Source: an uncultured Lachnospiraceae bacterium (GTDB lineage: Bacteria; Bacillota; Clostridia; Lachnospirales; Lachnospiraceae). From it: DNA of 5,954 bases. The DNA lies in assembly GCA_947175775.1 (NCBI GenBank), contig CAMWNY010000173.1, forward strand, positions 1 to 5,954, in the 5' to 3' direction. The translations under genes and the position numbers were made by a program. The notes beneath the pieces are model-generated. The model was not told the origin of the DNA. It did no database searches and was given only the letters and a program-made list of their open reading frames with translations. Within the stretch, counting starts at the first letter, position 1. Each line of letters starts with the position of its first letter. Of the stretch, positions 1-5,635 are shown piece by piece.

Positions 1-741
1 CGAATTTCCGTCCCGCACAAACGATATGATGCACTTCGCGCTCTTGTTCATGCCAAAGCGGTTCAATTTATCGTTTATACGCCAGTCTCTGTAAAAGGAA
101 ACCGAACCCTGCTTCTGAAAAAGGACTTCGCCCACCTTGTATAGCTTGTCCGCATAATTTCCTGTGTCATTCTTACAGCCTGCAATCAAAATAATATCCG
201 TTAACCCGTCATGGTTCATGTCCGCAAACGCCACCGACACCATATCCACAATGGGCTGCTCCATACGACCTCTATACGTGTAGTTACACTCAAGCATATT
301 TGTCTTATAAAGAATAGTTCCGTCCTTATCTCCGAGAAACACGGCTGCCCTGTGATACGTTTTATCAATTGCCGTGATAAAACGTACCGTCGGAACGCTC
401 TGCAGCACAACCGCATCTTCGCTGCCGATTTGATGAATATCCGCCGGTCTTGTCACCTCCGTATCCAATAGCTCACCGTTTTCATCCGTTTCCGTGCTCT
501 TTGTTACAAGCGGAATGTCAAACACATGCTTTTCTATAATCTCGTAACCTTGCGGTACAATGTCGTCCAGTGTTTTAATCGCGTCAAAGCATTGTATGTA
601 TTTCTCATATTCTTTGGTGATATTTTCCTGTGTATTTTCTTTTGCTGCCGCATTGCATTCTAATCCCGTACAAATAAACAGGACGGCAATGCACAGCTTT
701 GCGATTTTTTTTCGGATATTGTTTTTCGTTTTCTGTTCCAC
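1..741 (-). CDS. Secreted VCBS/FG-GAP-like repeat protein, C-terminus cut by contig edge
   Basis: An open frame of 247 codons runs from a GTG start to the left edge without a stop, so the C-terminus is missing. The N-terminus has a basic stretch (KTKNNIRKKIAK), a hydrophobic core near residues 16-26 and a small-residue end (NAAA, 30-33), which fits a Sec signal peptide. Cys29 follows Glu, so it is not a good lipobox. Residues 174-182 read DMNHDGLTD, a DxNxDGxxD calcium-loop motif as in VCBS/FG-GAP beta-propeller repeats, within the hydrophobic pattern VSVAFADMNHDGLTDIILIAG. The GTG start is chosen because GGGTGAT lies just upstream, a leftward promoter sits about 25 bp away, and the overlapping GTG/ATG/ATG starts open a frame that stops after about 30 codons. 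It is divergent from apbE. Export is well supported; function is unknown, and no catalytic motif is visible in the part present. Confidence 0.7.
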   Translation of the reverse strand, partial: MEQKTKNNIRKKIAKLCIAVLFICTGLECNAAAKENTQENITKEYEKYIQCFDAIKTLDDIVPQGYEIIEKHVFDIPLVTKSTETDENGELLDTEVTRPADIHQIGSEDAVVLQSVPTVRFITAIDKTYHRAAVFLGDKDGTILYKTNMLECNYTYRGRMEQPIVDMVSVAFADMNHDGLTDIILIAGCKNDTGNYADKLYKVGEVLFQKQGSVSFYRDWRINDKLNRFGMNKSAKCIISFVRDGNS

Positions 742-765
742 CGCATCATCACCCTTTCGTTTATC

Positions 766-794
766 AGTATAGCATTAACATTTTTTGAACTCAA
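766..794 (-). promoter_or_regulatory. Sigma-70/SigA-type promoter for the secreted-protein gene
   Basis: On the minus strand a TTGAGT -35 (789-794) is separated by exactly 17 bp from a TATACT -10 (766-771). The -10 is preceded by TG at the extended -10 position (TGCTATACT). The predicted start near 759 would leave a leader of only about 18 nt before the GTG at 741. Seen directly from the sequence; promoter activity is inferred. Confidence 0.65.
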
Positions 795-809
795 TTCTTT
801 TCGGCAATT

Positions 810-831
810 CTTTTTGCATCCTTTTTGCATC
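810..831. repeat. Perfect tandem 11-bp direct repeat (2 copies)
   Basis: CTTTTTGCATC occurs twice head to tail (810-820 and 821-831). On the minus strand this is GATGCAAAAAG twice, starting 16 bp upstream of the leftward -35. The 11-bp period is close to one helical turn, so an activator site or an A-tract UP-like element is possible. A second loose direct repeat, AAGAATTG twice on the minus strand (about 792-814), lies between it and the -35. Function is inferred only. Confidence 0.5.
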
Positions 832-855
832 TTTCTTTTCGTTTGGACTGCACTT

Positions 856-884
856 TTGGCTTTCGTTTTGATATACTGTATAAG
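856..884 (+). promoter_or_regulatory. Candidate promoter for apbE
   Basis: TTGGCT (856-861, 4 of 6 consensus) is spaced 17 bp from TATAAG (879-884, 5 of 6). A start near 890 would give a leader of about 60 nt before the apbE ATG. An alternative -10, GATAAT (884-889), has no convincing -35. Seen by eye; weaker than the leftward promoter. Confidence 0.5.
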
Positions 885-906
885 ATAATGTATATGGTTA
901 CATTAT
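885..906. promoter_or_regulatory. Operator-like inverted repeat over the apbE transcription start
   Basis: ATAATGTA (885-892) and TACATTAT (899-906) are perfect 8-bp reverse complements separated by 6 bp. The dyad begins at the base after the candidate -10 and covers the predicted +1, the usual place for a repressor operator. As RNA the stem would be weak (mostly A-U), so DNA binding is a more natural reading than a hairpin. The regulator is not in the window. Confidence 0.45.
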
Positions 907-952
907 TCAGCGGTCCTGCTGTTATCATTTAGCACAAAAAGGAGAAGCGCAA

Positions 953-2023
953 ATGCTTGTTTTTAAAAAGGGTTGTTTATTTGTTAAAATAATTATACTG
1001 ACTGCATGCAGTATTTTATTTCTTGGTTCCTGTATGAAAAATACCGACTACACGCCGGTTTCCAAGACGGGTTTTGCATTTGATACCGTTGTTACGATTA
1101 CCGTATATGACAAAGAAAAAAGCACGGTTTTGGATGCGTGTTTTGATATGTGCGAAACGTATGAAAAACTTTTCAGCGCGACGCGCGAAGACTCGGACGT
1201 TTGGAAAATCAACCATAGCGGCGGCGCGCCTGTTGCGGTTTCTTTTGAAACGGCATCGCTTATTCAGGCAGCGCTTTTTTGGTGCAGTCAATCAGACGGG
1301 GCTTTGGATTTGACGCTGCTTCCTGTTGCCAAGGAATGGCATATCAAGGAACAAATGACACAAGTGTCAGAAAATCCGGATTATGAATATTATATTCCGG
1401 ATGCGTCTACGCTCGACGAACTTCTTGCACATGTCAATTATAAAAGTGTGGTAATTTATGATGAAAAAGGGACAGTCGTCGCGTATGATGAAACACTTTC
1501 CAAGGAAACTTCGTACCGCGTACAGCTTTTAGACAGCAACGCCGCCATTGACTTAGGCTTTCTTGCAAAAGGATATATTGCAGACAGGCTGAAAGAATTT
1601 ATGATTTCCGAAGGGATTGAAAGCGGCGTAATCAGCCTTGGCGGAAATATTCTTTTAATCGGAGAAAAACCGGACGGTTCGGCATATCAGATTGGCATAC
1701 AAAAGCCTTTTGGAAATGCAGGGGAAATTATTGACACGGTAAAAGAAACTGACACAAGTGTCGTTTCTTCGGGGTGTTATGAGCGGTATTTTCGGGAGCC
1801 TGAAAGCGGACGGATTTATCATCATATTTTTGATACGGCGACCGGAGCTCCTGTACAAAATAATCTCCTTGGAGTGACAATCATCTGCGATTCGTCGCTG
1901 CAAGGAGATGCATTAAGCACGTACTGTTATATTTTAGGGCTTGAGGAAGGAATGAAACTGGTACAGTCGCTCGACGGCGTTCAGGCGGTGTTTGTGACGA
2001 AGGATTATGAAGTAATAAAATGA
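953..2023 (+). CDS. apbE: FAD:protein FMN transferase, lipoprotein (ApbE family)
   Basis: This enzyme moves FMN from FAD onto a threonine of target proteins such as RnfG and RnfD, at the outer face of the membrane. The 356-residue length fits the family. The N-terminus has a hydrophobic stretch and a lipobox LGSC (24-27), predicting lipid attachment at Cys27. Family motifs run in order: GALDLTLLPV (116-125), DLGFLAKGYIAD (200-211; usually DLGGIAKGY), SLGGNI (228-233), SSGCYERYF (272-280), HHIFDTATGAP (290-300) and GDALSTYCYILG (318-329), the last holding the Asp and Thr of the metal/FAD site. The ATG is preceded by AAAAGGAGAAG at good spacing. The gene is monocistronic as seen, with its own promoter and a dyad over the start. 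It lies convergent to the rnf cluster, whose RnfG has the matching flavinylation motif, so Rnf is the likely substrate (inferred). The function call is firm. Confidence 0.95.
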   Translation: MLVFKKGCLFVKIIILTACSILFLGSCMKNTDYTPVSKTGFAFDTVVTITVYDKEKSTVLDACFDMCETYEKLFSATREDSDVWKINHSGGAPVAVSFETASLIQAALFWCSQSDGALDLTLLPVAKEWHIKEQMTQVSENPDYEYYIPDASTLDELLAHVNYKSVVIYDEKGTVVAYDETLSKETSYRVQLLDSNAAIDLGFLAKGYIADRLKEFMISEGIESGVISLGGNILLIGEKPDGSAYQIGIQKPFGNAGEIIDTVKETDTSVVSSGCYERYFREPESGRIYHHIFDTATGAPVQNNLLGVTIICDSSLQGDALSTYCYILGLEEGMKLVQSLDGVQAVFVTKDYEVIK

Positions 2024-2046
2024 TTTATATCACACATTTCCATATT

Positions 2047-2556
2047 CTATAAACCGCCAAGCCCAAACACCCTCTCCGTATTCTCCGTAAAACAATGCAC
2101 AACTGAGCGCGCGCAAACTTCAGGATGCTTTTTAAACCGTTTCACAAAATCATCCGCCGCGCTGCGCTCATGGAGAAAGAGCGGCTTACCCAGTTTCTTT
2201 GCAAGTACAATATGCTTTTCCAAACACCTAATCTGATTTTCCTTCGTCGAAAACATCCTGTCATAATCCAAGCCGCATTCTCCTACAGCGACAAGCCGTT
2301 CATTTGTGGCAATCATCTGCTCAATCTCCTGAAAATCCTCCTGTCCTGCCCTGTCTGCATTATGCGGGTGAATTCCCACTGTACCGAACACCTCATGCGT
2401 TTTCACGAAATCATTAATCCTGCGGTTTTCCTTCGGGTCCGTACCTGTCAAAATGCAGCACACGCCACTGTCCTTTGCATCCGCAATCACCTGCTCCGGC
2501 TCCTGAAACTGTTTACAAAACAGATTTAACCCAATATCATAATATCTTACCTTCAT
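2047..2556 (-). CDS. tatD: TatD-family metal-dependent hydrolase/DNase, 3'-truncated (probable pseudogene)
   Basis: The 169 residues match the N-terminal two thirds of TatD, a TIM-barrel Mg/Mn-dependent nuclease normally about 255-265 residues long. The start YDIGLNLF (6-13) resembles TatD proper (DIGVNL) rather than the DTHCHLD-type relatives. Other motifs are GIHPH (61-65), VGECGLDYDR (91-100, Glu93), FLHER (127-131, His129) and VVHCF (152-156, His154). The frame then ends in FGLGGL and a stop, so the barrel end and the conserved metal/catalytic Asp of the later S/TDxP motif are missing. Neither other frame restores the domain: both hit stops within about 10-15 codons and run into the convergent apbE. 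The ATG at 2556 is chosen because the DIG motif follows at once; the frame is open further upstream but that part overlaps rnfB and has no homology look. It follows rnfB by 53 bp and could be cotranscribed. Family is sure; activity is doubtful. Confidence 0.8.
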   Translation of the reverse strand: MKVRYYDIGLNLFCKQFQEPEQVIADAKDSGVCCILTGTDPKENRRINDFVKTHEVFGTVGIHPHNADRAGQEDFQEIEQMIATNERLVAVGECGLDYDRMFSTKENQIRCLEKHIVLAKKLGKPLFLHERSAADDFVKRFKKHPEVCARSVVHCFTENTERVFGLGGL

Positions 2557-2603
2557 GCCACACCAACACTCCTGCAAACTACACTCTTTTAGGGACGTTT
2601 CGC

Positions 2604-2622
2604 GCCGTCTTACACAGACGGC
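2604..2622 (-). other. RNA hairpin spanning the rnfB stop codon
   Basis: GCCGTCT and AGACGGC form a perfect 7-bp, GC-rich stem around the 5-nt loop GTGTA. The rnfB TAA (2610-2612) sits at the loop edge. No T-run follows on the transcribed strand, so it is not a standard intrinsic terminator. It could protect the rnf mRNA 3' part or be an RNA-processing boundary before tatD. The pairing is seen; the role is inferred. Confidence 0.5.
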
Positions 2623-3416
2623 ACCTCCACAATAATTTTCTTTGGACACTTCTCTTTGCACGCGCCGCACCCCGTACACTTTGACTGGTCAATATGCGCG
2701 TTAAAATCCGTCACGGTCACCGCCTCTGACGGACAGGCTTTTACACACAAACCACACCCGATACATCCCGTTTTGCATGCTTTCATGGTCACAGGTCCCT
2801 TGTCCTTCGAGCTGCAAGCCACCGCAACCTTGGAATCATACGGAATCAGCTCAATCAGCCCTTTTGGACATGCCGCGACGCACTTTCCGCACGCCTTACA
2901 CTTTTCCCGGTCAACCTTTGCAATTCCGTCTACAATGTGTACCGCGTCAAACGGACATGCCTTGACACAGTTTCCATATCCAAGACAGCCGTAATTGCAC
3001 GACTTTGCACCGCCGTCAGGCACGTATTTCACCATGCCGCAATCCTCAACGCCTGTATATTCATAATTCTTCTGTGTTTTCTCACAATCGCCCGCGCATT
3101 TTACAAACGCGGTCATTCTCACGGTTTCCCCCGCCTCAACGCCCATAATCTGCGCAATCACGTTTCCAACCGTCTCACCGCCGACCGGACAGGCATTCAC
3201 CGCCGCCTCGCCCTTTGCGATCGCCGCGGCAAGTCCCGAGCATCCCGGAAATCCGCATCCGCCGCAATTATTGCCGGGCAGCGCGCCAAGCACCGCCTCC
3301 TCGCGCTCGTCAACGTCCACCTTAAACAAAATGCTTGCCACACCAAGAAACACACCCAAAATCAGACCCACCGCACCGACCACCACCAAAGCAGTCAATA
3401 TTGCTGAAATATTCAT
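2610..3416 (-). CDS. rnfB: Rnf complex subunit B, iron-sulfur ferredoxin-type subunit
   Basis: RnfB receives electrons from reduced ferredoxin and passes them into the membrane complex. The 268-residue protein has one N-terminal membrane segment (about 4-31), then a 4Fe-4S domain with Cys51, 54, 59 and 76 (NNCGGCGFPGC ... ACP). It continues into a long ferredoxin-like region: Cys140/144/150/154 (variant spacing CX3CX5CX3CP), Cys173/176/179/183, Cys218/221/224/228 and Cys247/250/253/257, with extra cysteines at 107, 111, 126, 201 and 214. This multi-cluster form is typical of clostridial RnfB, longer than in gamma-proteobacteria. The ATG at 3416 is chosen over an in-frame ATG at 3467. The later one begins a clean membrane helix and has AAAGGAGTAAGG 8 nt upstream, while the 17-residue extension is charged and overlaps an RNA hairpin. 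It is the last rnf gene of the cluster. Confidence 0.95.
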   Translation of the reverse strand: MNISAILTALVVVGAVGLILGVFLGVASILFKVDVDEREEAVLGALPGNNCGGCGFPGCSGLAAAIAKGEAAVNACPVGGETVGNVIAQIMGVEAGETVRMTAFVKCAGDCEKTQKNYEYTGVEDCGMVKYVPDGGAKSCNYGCLGYGNCVKACPFDAVHIVDGIAKVDREKCKACGKCVAACPKGLIELIPYDSKVAVACSSKDKGPVTMKACKTGCIGCGLCVKACPSEAVTVTDFNAHIDQSKCTGCGACKEKCPKKIIVEVPSV

Positions 3417-3437
3417 ACCTATTACCTTACTCCTTTC
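3414..3437 (-). promoter_or_regulatory. rnfB ribosome-binding leader, near copy of the rnfA leader
   Basis: On the minus strand GAAAGGAGTAAGG is followed by TAATAGGT and the ATG. It matches the rnfA leader (4092-4115) at 21 of 24 positions, including spacing. It decides the rnfB start in favour of 3416. Confidence 0.6.
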
Positions 3438-3444
3438 AAAGTCT

Positions 3445-3473
3445 GCAAGTTTGTGCCGAAAGCGCAAACCTGC
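3445..3473 (-). other. RNA hairpin in the rnfA-rnfB junction (proximal to rnfB)
   Basis: On the transcribed strand GCAGGTTTGCGC pairs with GCACAAACTTGC across the loop TTTCG. This gives a 12-position stem with one G-U pair and one C-A mismatch. It lies just upstream of the rnfB ribosome binding site, inside the rejected N-terminal extension of rnfB. No T-run follows. Confidence 0.5.
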
Positions 3474-3475
3474 CG

Positions 3476-3497
3476 CTTGAAAATTTCAATTTTCAAG
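3476..3497 (-). other. RNA hairpin just after the rnfA stop
   Basis: CTTGAAAA and TTTTCAAG form a perfect 8-bp stem with a 6-nt loop, starting 9 nt after the rnfA stop on the transcribed strand. It is AT-rich and followed by CGGCAGG, so termination here is unlikely; rnfB is expected to be read through. Confidence 0.45.
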
Positions 3498-3506
3498 TTT
3501 TCACAC

Positions 3507-4094
3507 TTATAACAGTCCCGAAAAACCGCAGAACGCAATCGCCATAAGTCCTGCCGTAATCAGCACAATCGGCATTCCCTGAAACGACTCAGGTACATCG
3601 TTATATTCTATCTTTTCCCGTATTCCCGCAAGAATCACAATCGCAATCAAAAATCCGACCGCCGTAAACAACCCGCTTGCAATGCTAAAGCCGATACCGT
3701 AGCTTTTCTGCACATTGGTCAGCGCAATGCCAAGCACCGCACAGTTTGTCGTAATCAGCGGCAGATACACGCCAAGCGCCTGATAAAGCGCAGGCACATA
3801 TTTTTTCAAAAACATCTCCACAAACTGCACCAGCGCCGCAATCACAAGGATAAACACAATCGTCTGCAAATATGTAATATCAAACGTCACAAGAATAAAC
3901 CGGTAAATCACCGCCGTCACACCCGATGCAATCGTTATGACAAAAATCACCGCGCCGCCCATGCCGACCGCCGTGTTGACTTTCTTTGAAACGCCAAGAA
4001 ACGGACACAAGCCTAAAAACGGACACAGAACGACATTACTCACCAAAGAGGAGCTTACAAGCAGCACCAACAAATCCTTTACCACATCCAGCAT
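3507..4094 (-). CDS. rnfA: Rnf complex subunit A, membrane protein
   Basis: RnfA is an integral membrane subunit that pairs pseudo-symmetrically with RnfE (compare NqrE/NqrD); conserved cysteines of both hold an iron-sulfur cluster in the membrane core that relays electrons across the bilayer. The 195-residue length is normal, with about six hydrophobic segments. Key motifs are LCPFLGVSKK (29-38, Cys30) and TNCAVLG (116-122, Cys118), the cluster-binding half-motifs. An unusual point is that LCPFLG occurs twice in tandem (23-28 and 29-34), giving an extra Cys24 where relatives usually read something like LxxFLG. A further Cys189 is near the C-terminus. The ATG has AAAGGAGTAAGG 8 nt upstream. 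It is separated from rnfE by 122 bp holding two hairpins, and from rnfB by 90 bp with two more. The Na+ or H+ preference cannot be read from the sequence. Confidence 0.95.
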   Translation of the reverse strand: MLDVVKDLLVLLVSSSLVSNVVLCPFLGLCPFLGVSKKVNTAVGMGGAVIFVITIASGVTAVIYRFILVTFDITYLQTIVFILVIAALVQFVEMFLKKYVPALYQALGVYLPLITTNCAVLGIALTNVQKSYGIGFSIASGLFTAVGFLIAIVILAGIREKIEYNDVPESFQGMPIVLITAGLMAIAFCGFSGLL

Positions 4095-4115
4095 TTCTAT
4101 AACCTTACTCCTTTC
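4092..4115 (-). promoter_or_regulatory. rnfA ribosome-binding leader, near copy of the rnfB leader
   Basis: On the minus strand GAAAGGAGTAAGG is followed by TTATAGAA and the ATG. It is 21 of 24 identical to the rnfB leader and differs from the simpler sites before rnfG (AAAGGAG) and rnfE (AGGGGGTG). This suggests matched strong translation of A and B. Confidence 0.6.
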
Positions 4116-4139
4116 TACGTAAACCTTCCTGTTTTTCCT

Positions 4140-4182
4140 AAAGAACGCTGCCTAAAACGAACTTGTTCGTTTTGCGTTCTTT
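4140..4182 (-). other. Long RNA hairpin in the rnfE-rnfA junction
   Basis: Plus-strand AAAACGAAC (4154-4162) and GTTCGTTTT (4165-4173) are perfect complements around TT. Outside them AAAGAACGC (4140-4148) pairs with GCGTTCTTT (4174-4182), leaving a 5-nt bulge at 4149-4153. The total is about 18 bp of stem. Read on the transcribed strand no T-run follows the outer stem. A weak attenuator or an mRNA-stability element are both possible. Confidence 0.5.
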
Positions 4183-4184
4183 TC

Positions 4185-4251
4185 ATGTGAAACTTAGTAG
4201 TTCTTGGCGTTTCGTCCTATGGCGAAACGTCTTTAGAACTACTTTTCACAT
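4185..4251 (-). other. Long RNA hairpin with the rnfE stop codon in its loop
   Basis: Three stacked helices are visible: ATGTGAAA (4185-4192) with TTTCACAT (4244-4251), AGTAGTTCT (4196-4204) with AGAACTACT (4235-4243), and CGTTTCG (4208-4214) with CGAAACG (4223-4229). That is about 24 bp, interrupted by a 3-nt bulge and a 3/5-nt internal loop. The 8-nt apical loop (4215-4222) holds the rnfE TAG (4217-4219). The end of rnfE coding sequence forms one arm. The structure is seen; the role (stability, processing or partial attenuation between E and A) is inferred. Confidence 0.55.
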
Positions 4252-5014
4252 TGGCAACCGAACCCGACGGTGCATTCACGTCCACAAACCGGTGTGCACA
4301 GCCGCTGTCCTCACAGGAAGTACAGTCAAAATTGCATCCCGACTGAATCTTGTCGGCATTCAGTCCTTTTTCCTGCATTTTGCGTTTCACTCTGTTTTGT
4401 AGTGCCGTAAGCGCCGCAAGCACAAAAAACGCGCCCGGCGCTAAAACAAAAATGCTGACAGGAACATATTCAACCGGCTCGCTTCTTCCAATCGCCGAAG
4501 AAATCATTTTGAGTACATTATTGATAACCGGAACGCCAAACAGCTCCCCTGCCCCGAGCAGCTCTCTTACAATTCCGATTGCCGTAAGCGCCACCGTAAA
4601 GCCAAGTCCCATGCCAAGCCCGTCAAAAAATGACGGCAGTATGCCATTTTTCGAGGCAAATGCCTCCGCACGTCCTAAGATAATACAGTTTACTACAATC
4701 AATGGAATATAGATTCCAAGCGCCGCATAAAGGCTCGGAATAAAGCCTTCCAACAGCAATTCCGCCATTGTCACAAACGATGCCACAATCACGATAAACG
4801 CAGGGATTCGCACCCTGTTCGGTATGATATTTCGCAAAAGCGCGATAATGACATTGCTCAGCACAAGCACCGCCGTCGTCGTCAGTCCCATTCCTAGTCC
4901 GTTGATTGCAGATGTGGTAACCGCAAGCGTCGGACACATTCCAAGCATCAGAACAAACGTCGGATTTTCTTTCACAAGCCCGTTCCAAAATACTGTTGCA
5001 TTTTTTTCTCTCAT
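4217..5014 (-). CDS. rnfE: Rnf complex subunit E, membrane protein with Cys-rich tail
   Basis: RnfE is the membrane partner of RnfA and supplies the other half of the intramembrane iron-sulfur site. Within 265 residues the conserved motifs are NPTFVLMLGMCPTLAV (17-32, Cys27) and VNCIILGRAEAFA (108-120, Cys110), plus FFDGLGMGLGFT (129-140). About six hydrophobic segments end near residue 206. The protein is longer than the roughly 200-230 usual for the family because of a hydrophilic C-terminal tail (about 207-265). That tail contains GCNFDCTSCEDSGCAH, with Cys227, 231, 234, 239 and His241, a spacing able to bind metal, followed by a Ser/Val/Lys-rich end. The ATG follows AGGGGGTG by 6 nt and lies 15 bp after the rnfG stop, so the two are cotranscribed. 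The stop codon sits in the loop of a large hairpin. Subunit identity is firm; tail function is unknown. Confidence 0.95.
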   Translation of the reverse strand: MREKNATVFWNGLVKENPTFVLMLGMCPTLAVTTSAINGLGMGLTTTAVLVLSNVIIALLRNIIPNRVRIPAFIVIVASFVTMAELLLEGFIPSLYAALGIYIPLIVVNCIILGRAEAFASKNGILPSFFDGLGMGLGFTVALTAIGIVRELLGAGELFGVPVINNVLKMISSAIGRSEPVEYVPVSIFVLAPGAFFVLAALTALQNRVKRKMQEKGLNADKIQSGCNFDCTSCEDSGCAHRFVDVNAPSGSVANVKSSSKDVSP

Positions 5015-5029
5015 TTACCACACCCCCTA

Positions 5030-5635
5030 TCAGAAACTGTCAGCGGCAAGCAGCACATCACGGAAATAAACCAGTCCCGCATTGACGCCGTTCACAATCG
5101 CATTTGTCGTAATCGTCGCACCGCTGATTGCATCAATCTCACTCTCAGTTGCCGAGCCTTGCTTTGTATAAGAAAACTGTTCTACCTTTTTATCTGTAAA
5201 CTGCGGCACAAGCACATCGCCCGCTTTCATGCCAAGACCTGCCGTCTCGGTAATACTCAAAATCGAAATACCGTTTAACGTACCGTCAAGCGTCACACCC
5301 ATTGAAAACTGAATATCGCCGCCGTACCCCTCATGGTCCGTCACGGTGATAACATACCCCGCATGGTTTCCGTCACCGTCCATCGCATACATCACTTCAT
5401 CAATATCCACACCATTGACAGAATCGCTCATAGGCATACCCTGCGCGTCCGTCACGGTTTCAAACGCCGCTGCCGCCGCAAATACATCTGCACAAGCCTC
5501 CTGCTTCGCCTTTTCTTTCTGCTGCGCAATCGGCTCCTTGGTCACATCATAAACCACACCCAAAAGCAGACCTGCCACAACCGTAATTGCAAAAAGGATT
5601 AGCGCGTCTTTTATCATCGCTGATTTTTCATTCAT
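5030..5635 (-). CDS. rnfG: Rnf complex subunit G, covalent-FMN subunit
   Basis: RnfG carries FMN bound through a phosphoester to threonine and sits on the extracytoplasmic side of the membrane. Its 201 residues have one N-terminal membrane segment (about 9-29), then an FMN-binding domain. Visible motifs are EGYGGDIQF (102-110), ETAGLG (130-135; ETPGLG in many relatives) and DAISGATITT (168-177), in which Thr174 of SGAT is the expected flavinylation site. The target motif and the nearby apbE form a matched substrate-enzyme pair. The ATG overlaps the rnfD stop by 4 bp (ATGA), indicating translational coupling, and AAAGGAG lies inside the end of rnfD. The length is normal and no defect is seen. 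Confidence 0.96.
   Translation of the reverse strand: MNEKSAMIKDALILFAITVVAGLLLGVVYDVTKEPIAQQKEKAKQEACADVFAAAAAFETVTDAQGMPMSDSVNGVDIDEVMYAMDGDGNHAGYVITVTDHEGYGGDIQFSMGVTLDGTLNGISILSITETAGLGMKAGDVLVPQFTDKKVEQFSYTKQGSATESEIDAISGATITTNAIVNGVNAGLVYFRDVLLAADSF

Noticed and set aside
742..757. GTG/ATG/ATG start codons just upstream of the chosen GTG of the secreted-protein gene
   Set aside because: They open a different frame that stops after about 30 codons and lacks the secreted-protein sequence.
810..831. Two-copy tandem repeat as a CRISPR or mobile-element trace
   Set aside because: Only two 11-bp units with no spacer; no transposase, target-site duplication or terminal repeats nearby.
2024..2046. 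Bidirectional terminator between convergent apbE and tatD
   Set aside because: No inverted repeat with flanking A/T runs is visible in the 23 bp gap.
2557..2679. Upstream extension of the tatD frame overlapping the end of rnfB
   Set aside because: The extra residues (Arg/Cys-rich) are an antiregister reading of rnfB; TatD homology begins right after the ATG at 2556.
2937..3407. Long plus-strand open frame opposite rnfB, and similar ones opposite rnfA, rnfE, rnfG and the left-end gene
   Set aside because: They are antisense to well-recognised proteins, have no ribosome binding site or family look, and arise from the codon composition of the real genes.
3417..3467. In-frame ATG giving RnfB 17 extra N-terminal residues (MRFRHKLADF...)
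   Set aside because: The extension is charged, unlike RnfB N-termini, is encoded by an RNA hairpin, and the later ATG has a strong ribosome binding site directly before a membrane helix.
4154..4182. AAAACGAAC/GTTCGTTTT palindrome as an intrinsic terminator of the rnf operon after rnfE
   Set aside because: The inner stem has a 2-nt loop, is not GC-rich, and only a short T stretch inside the outer stem follows; rnfA and rnfB downstream need read-through.
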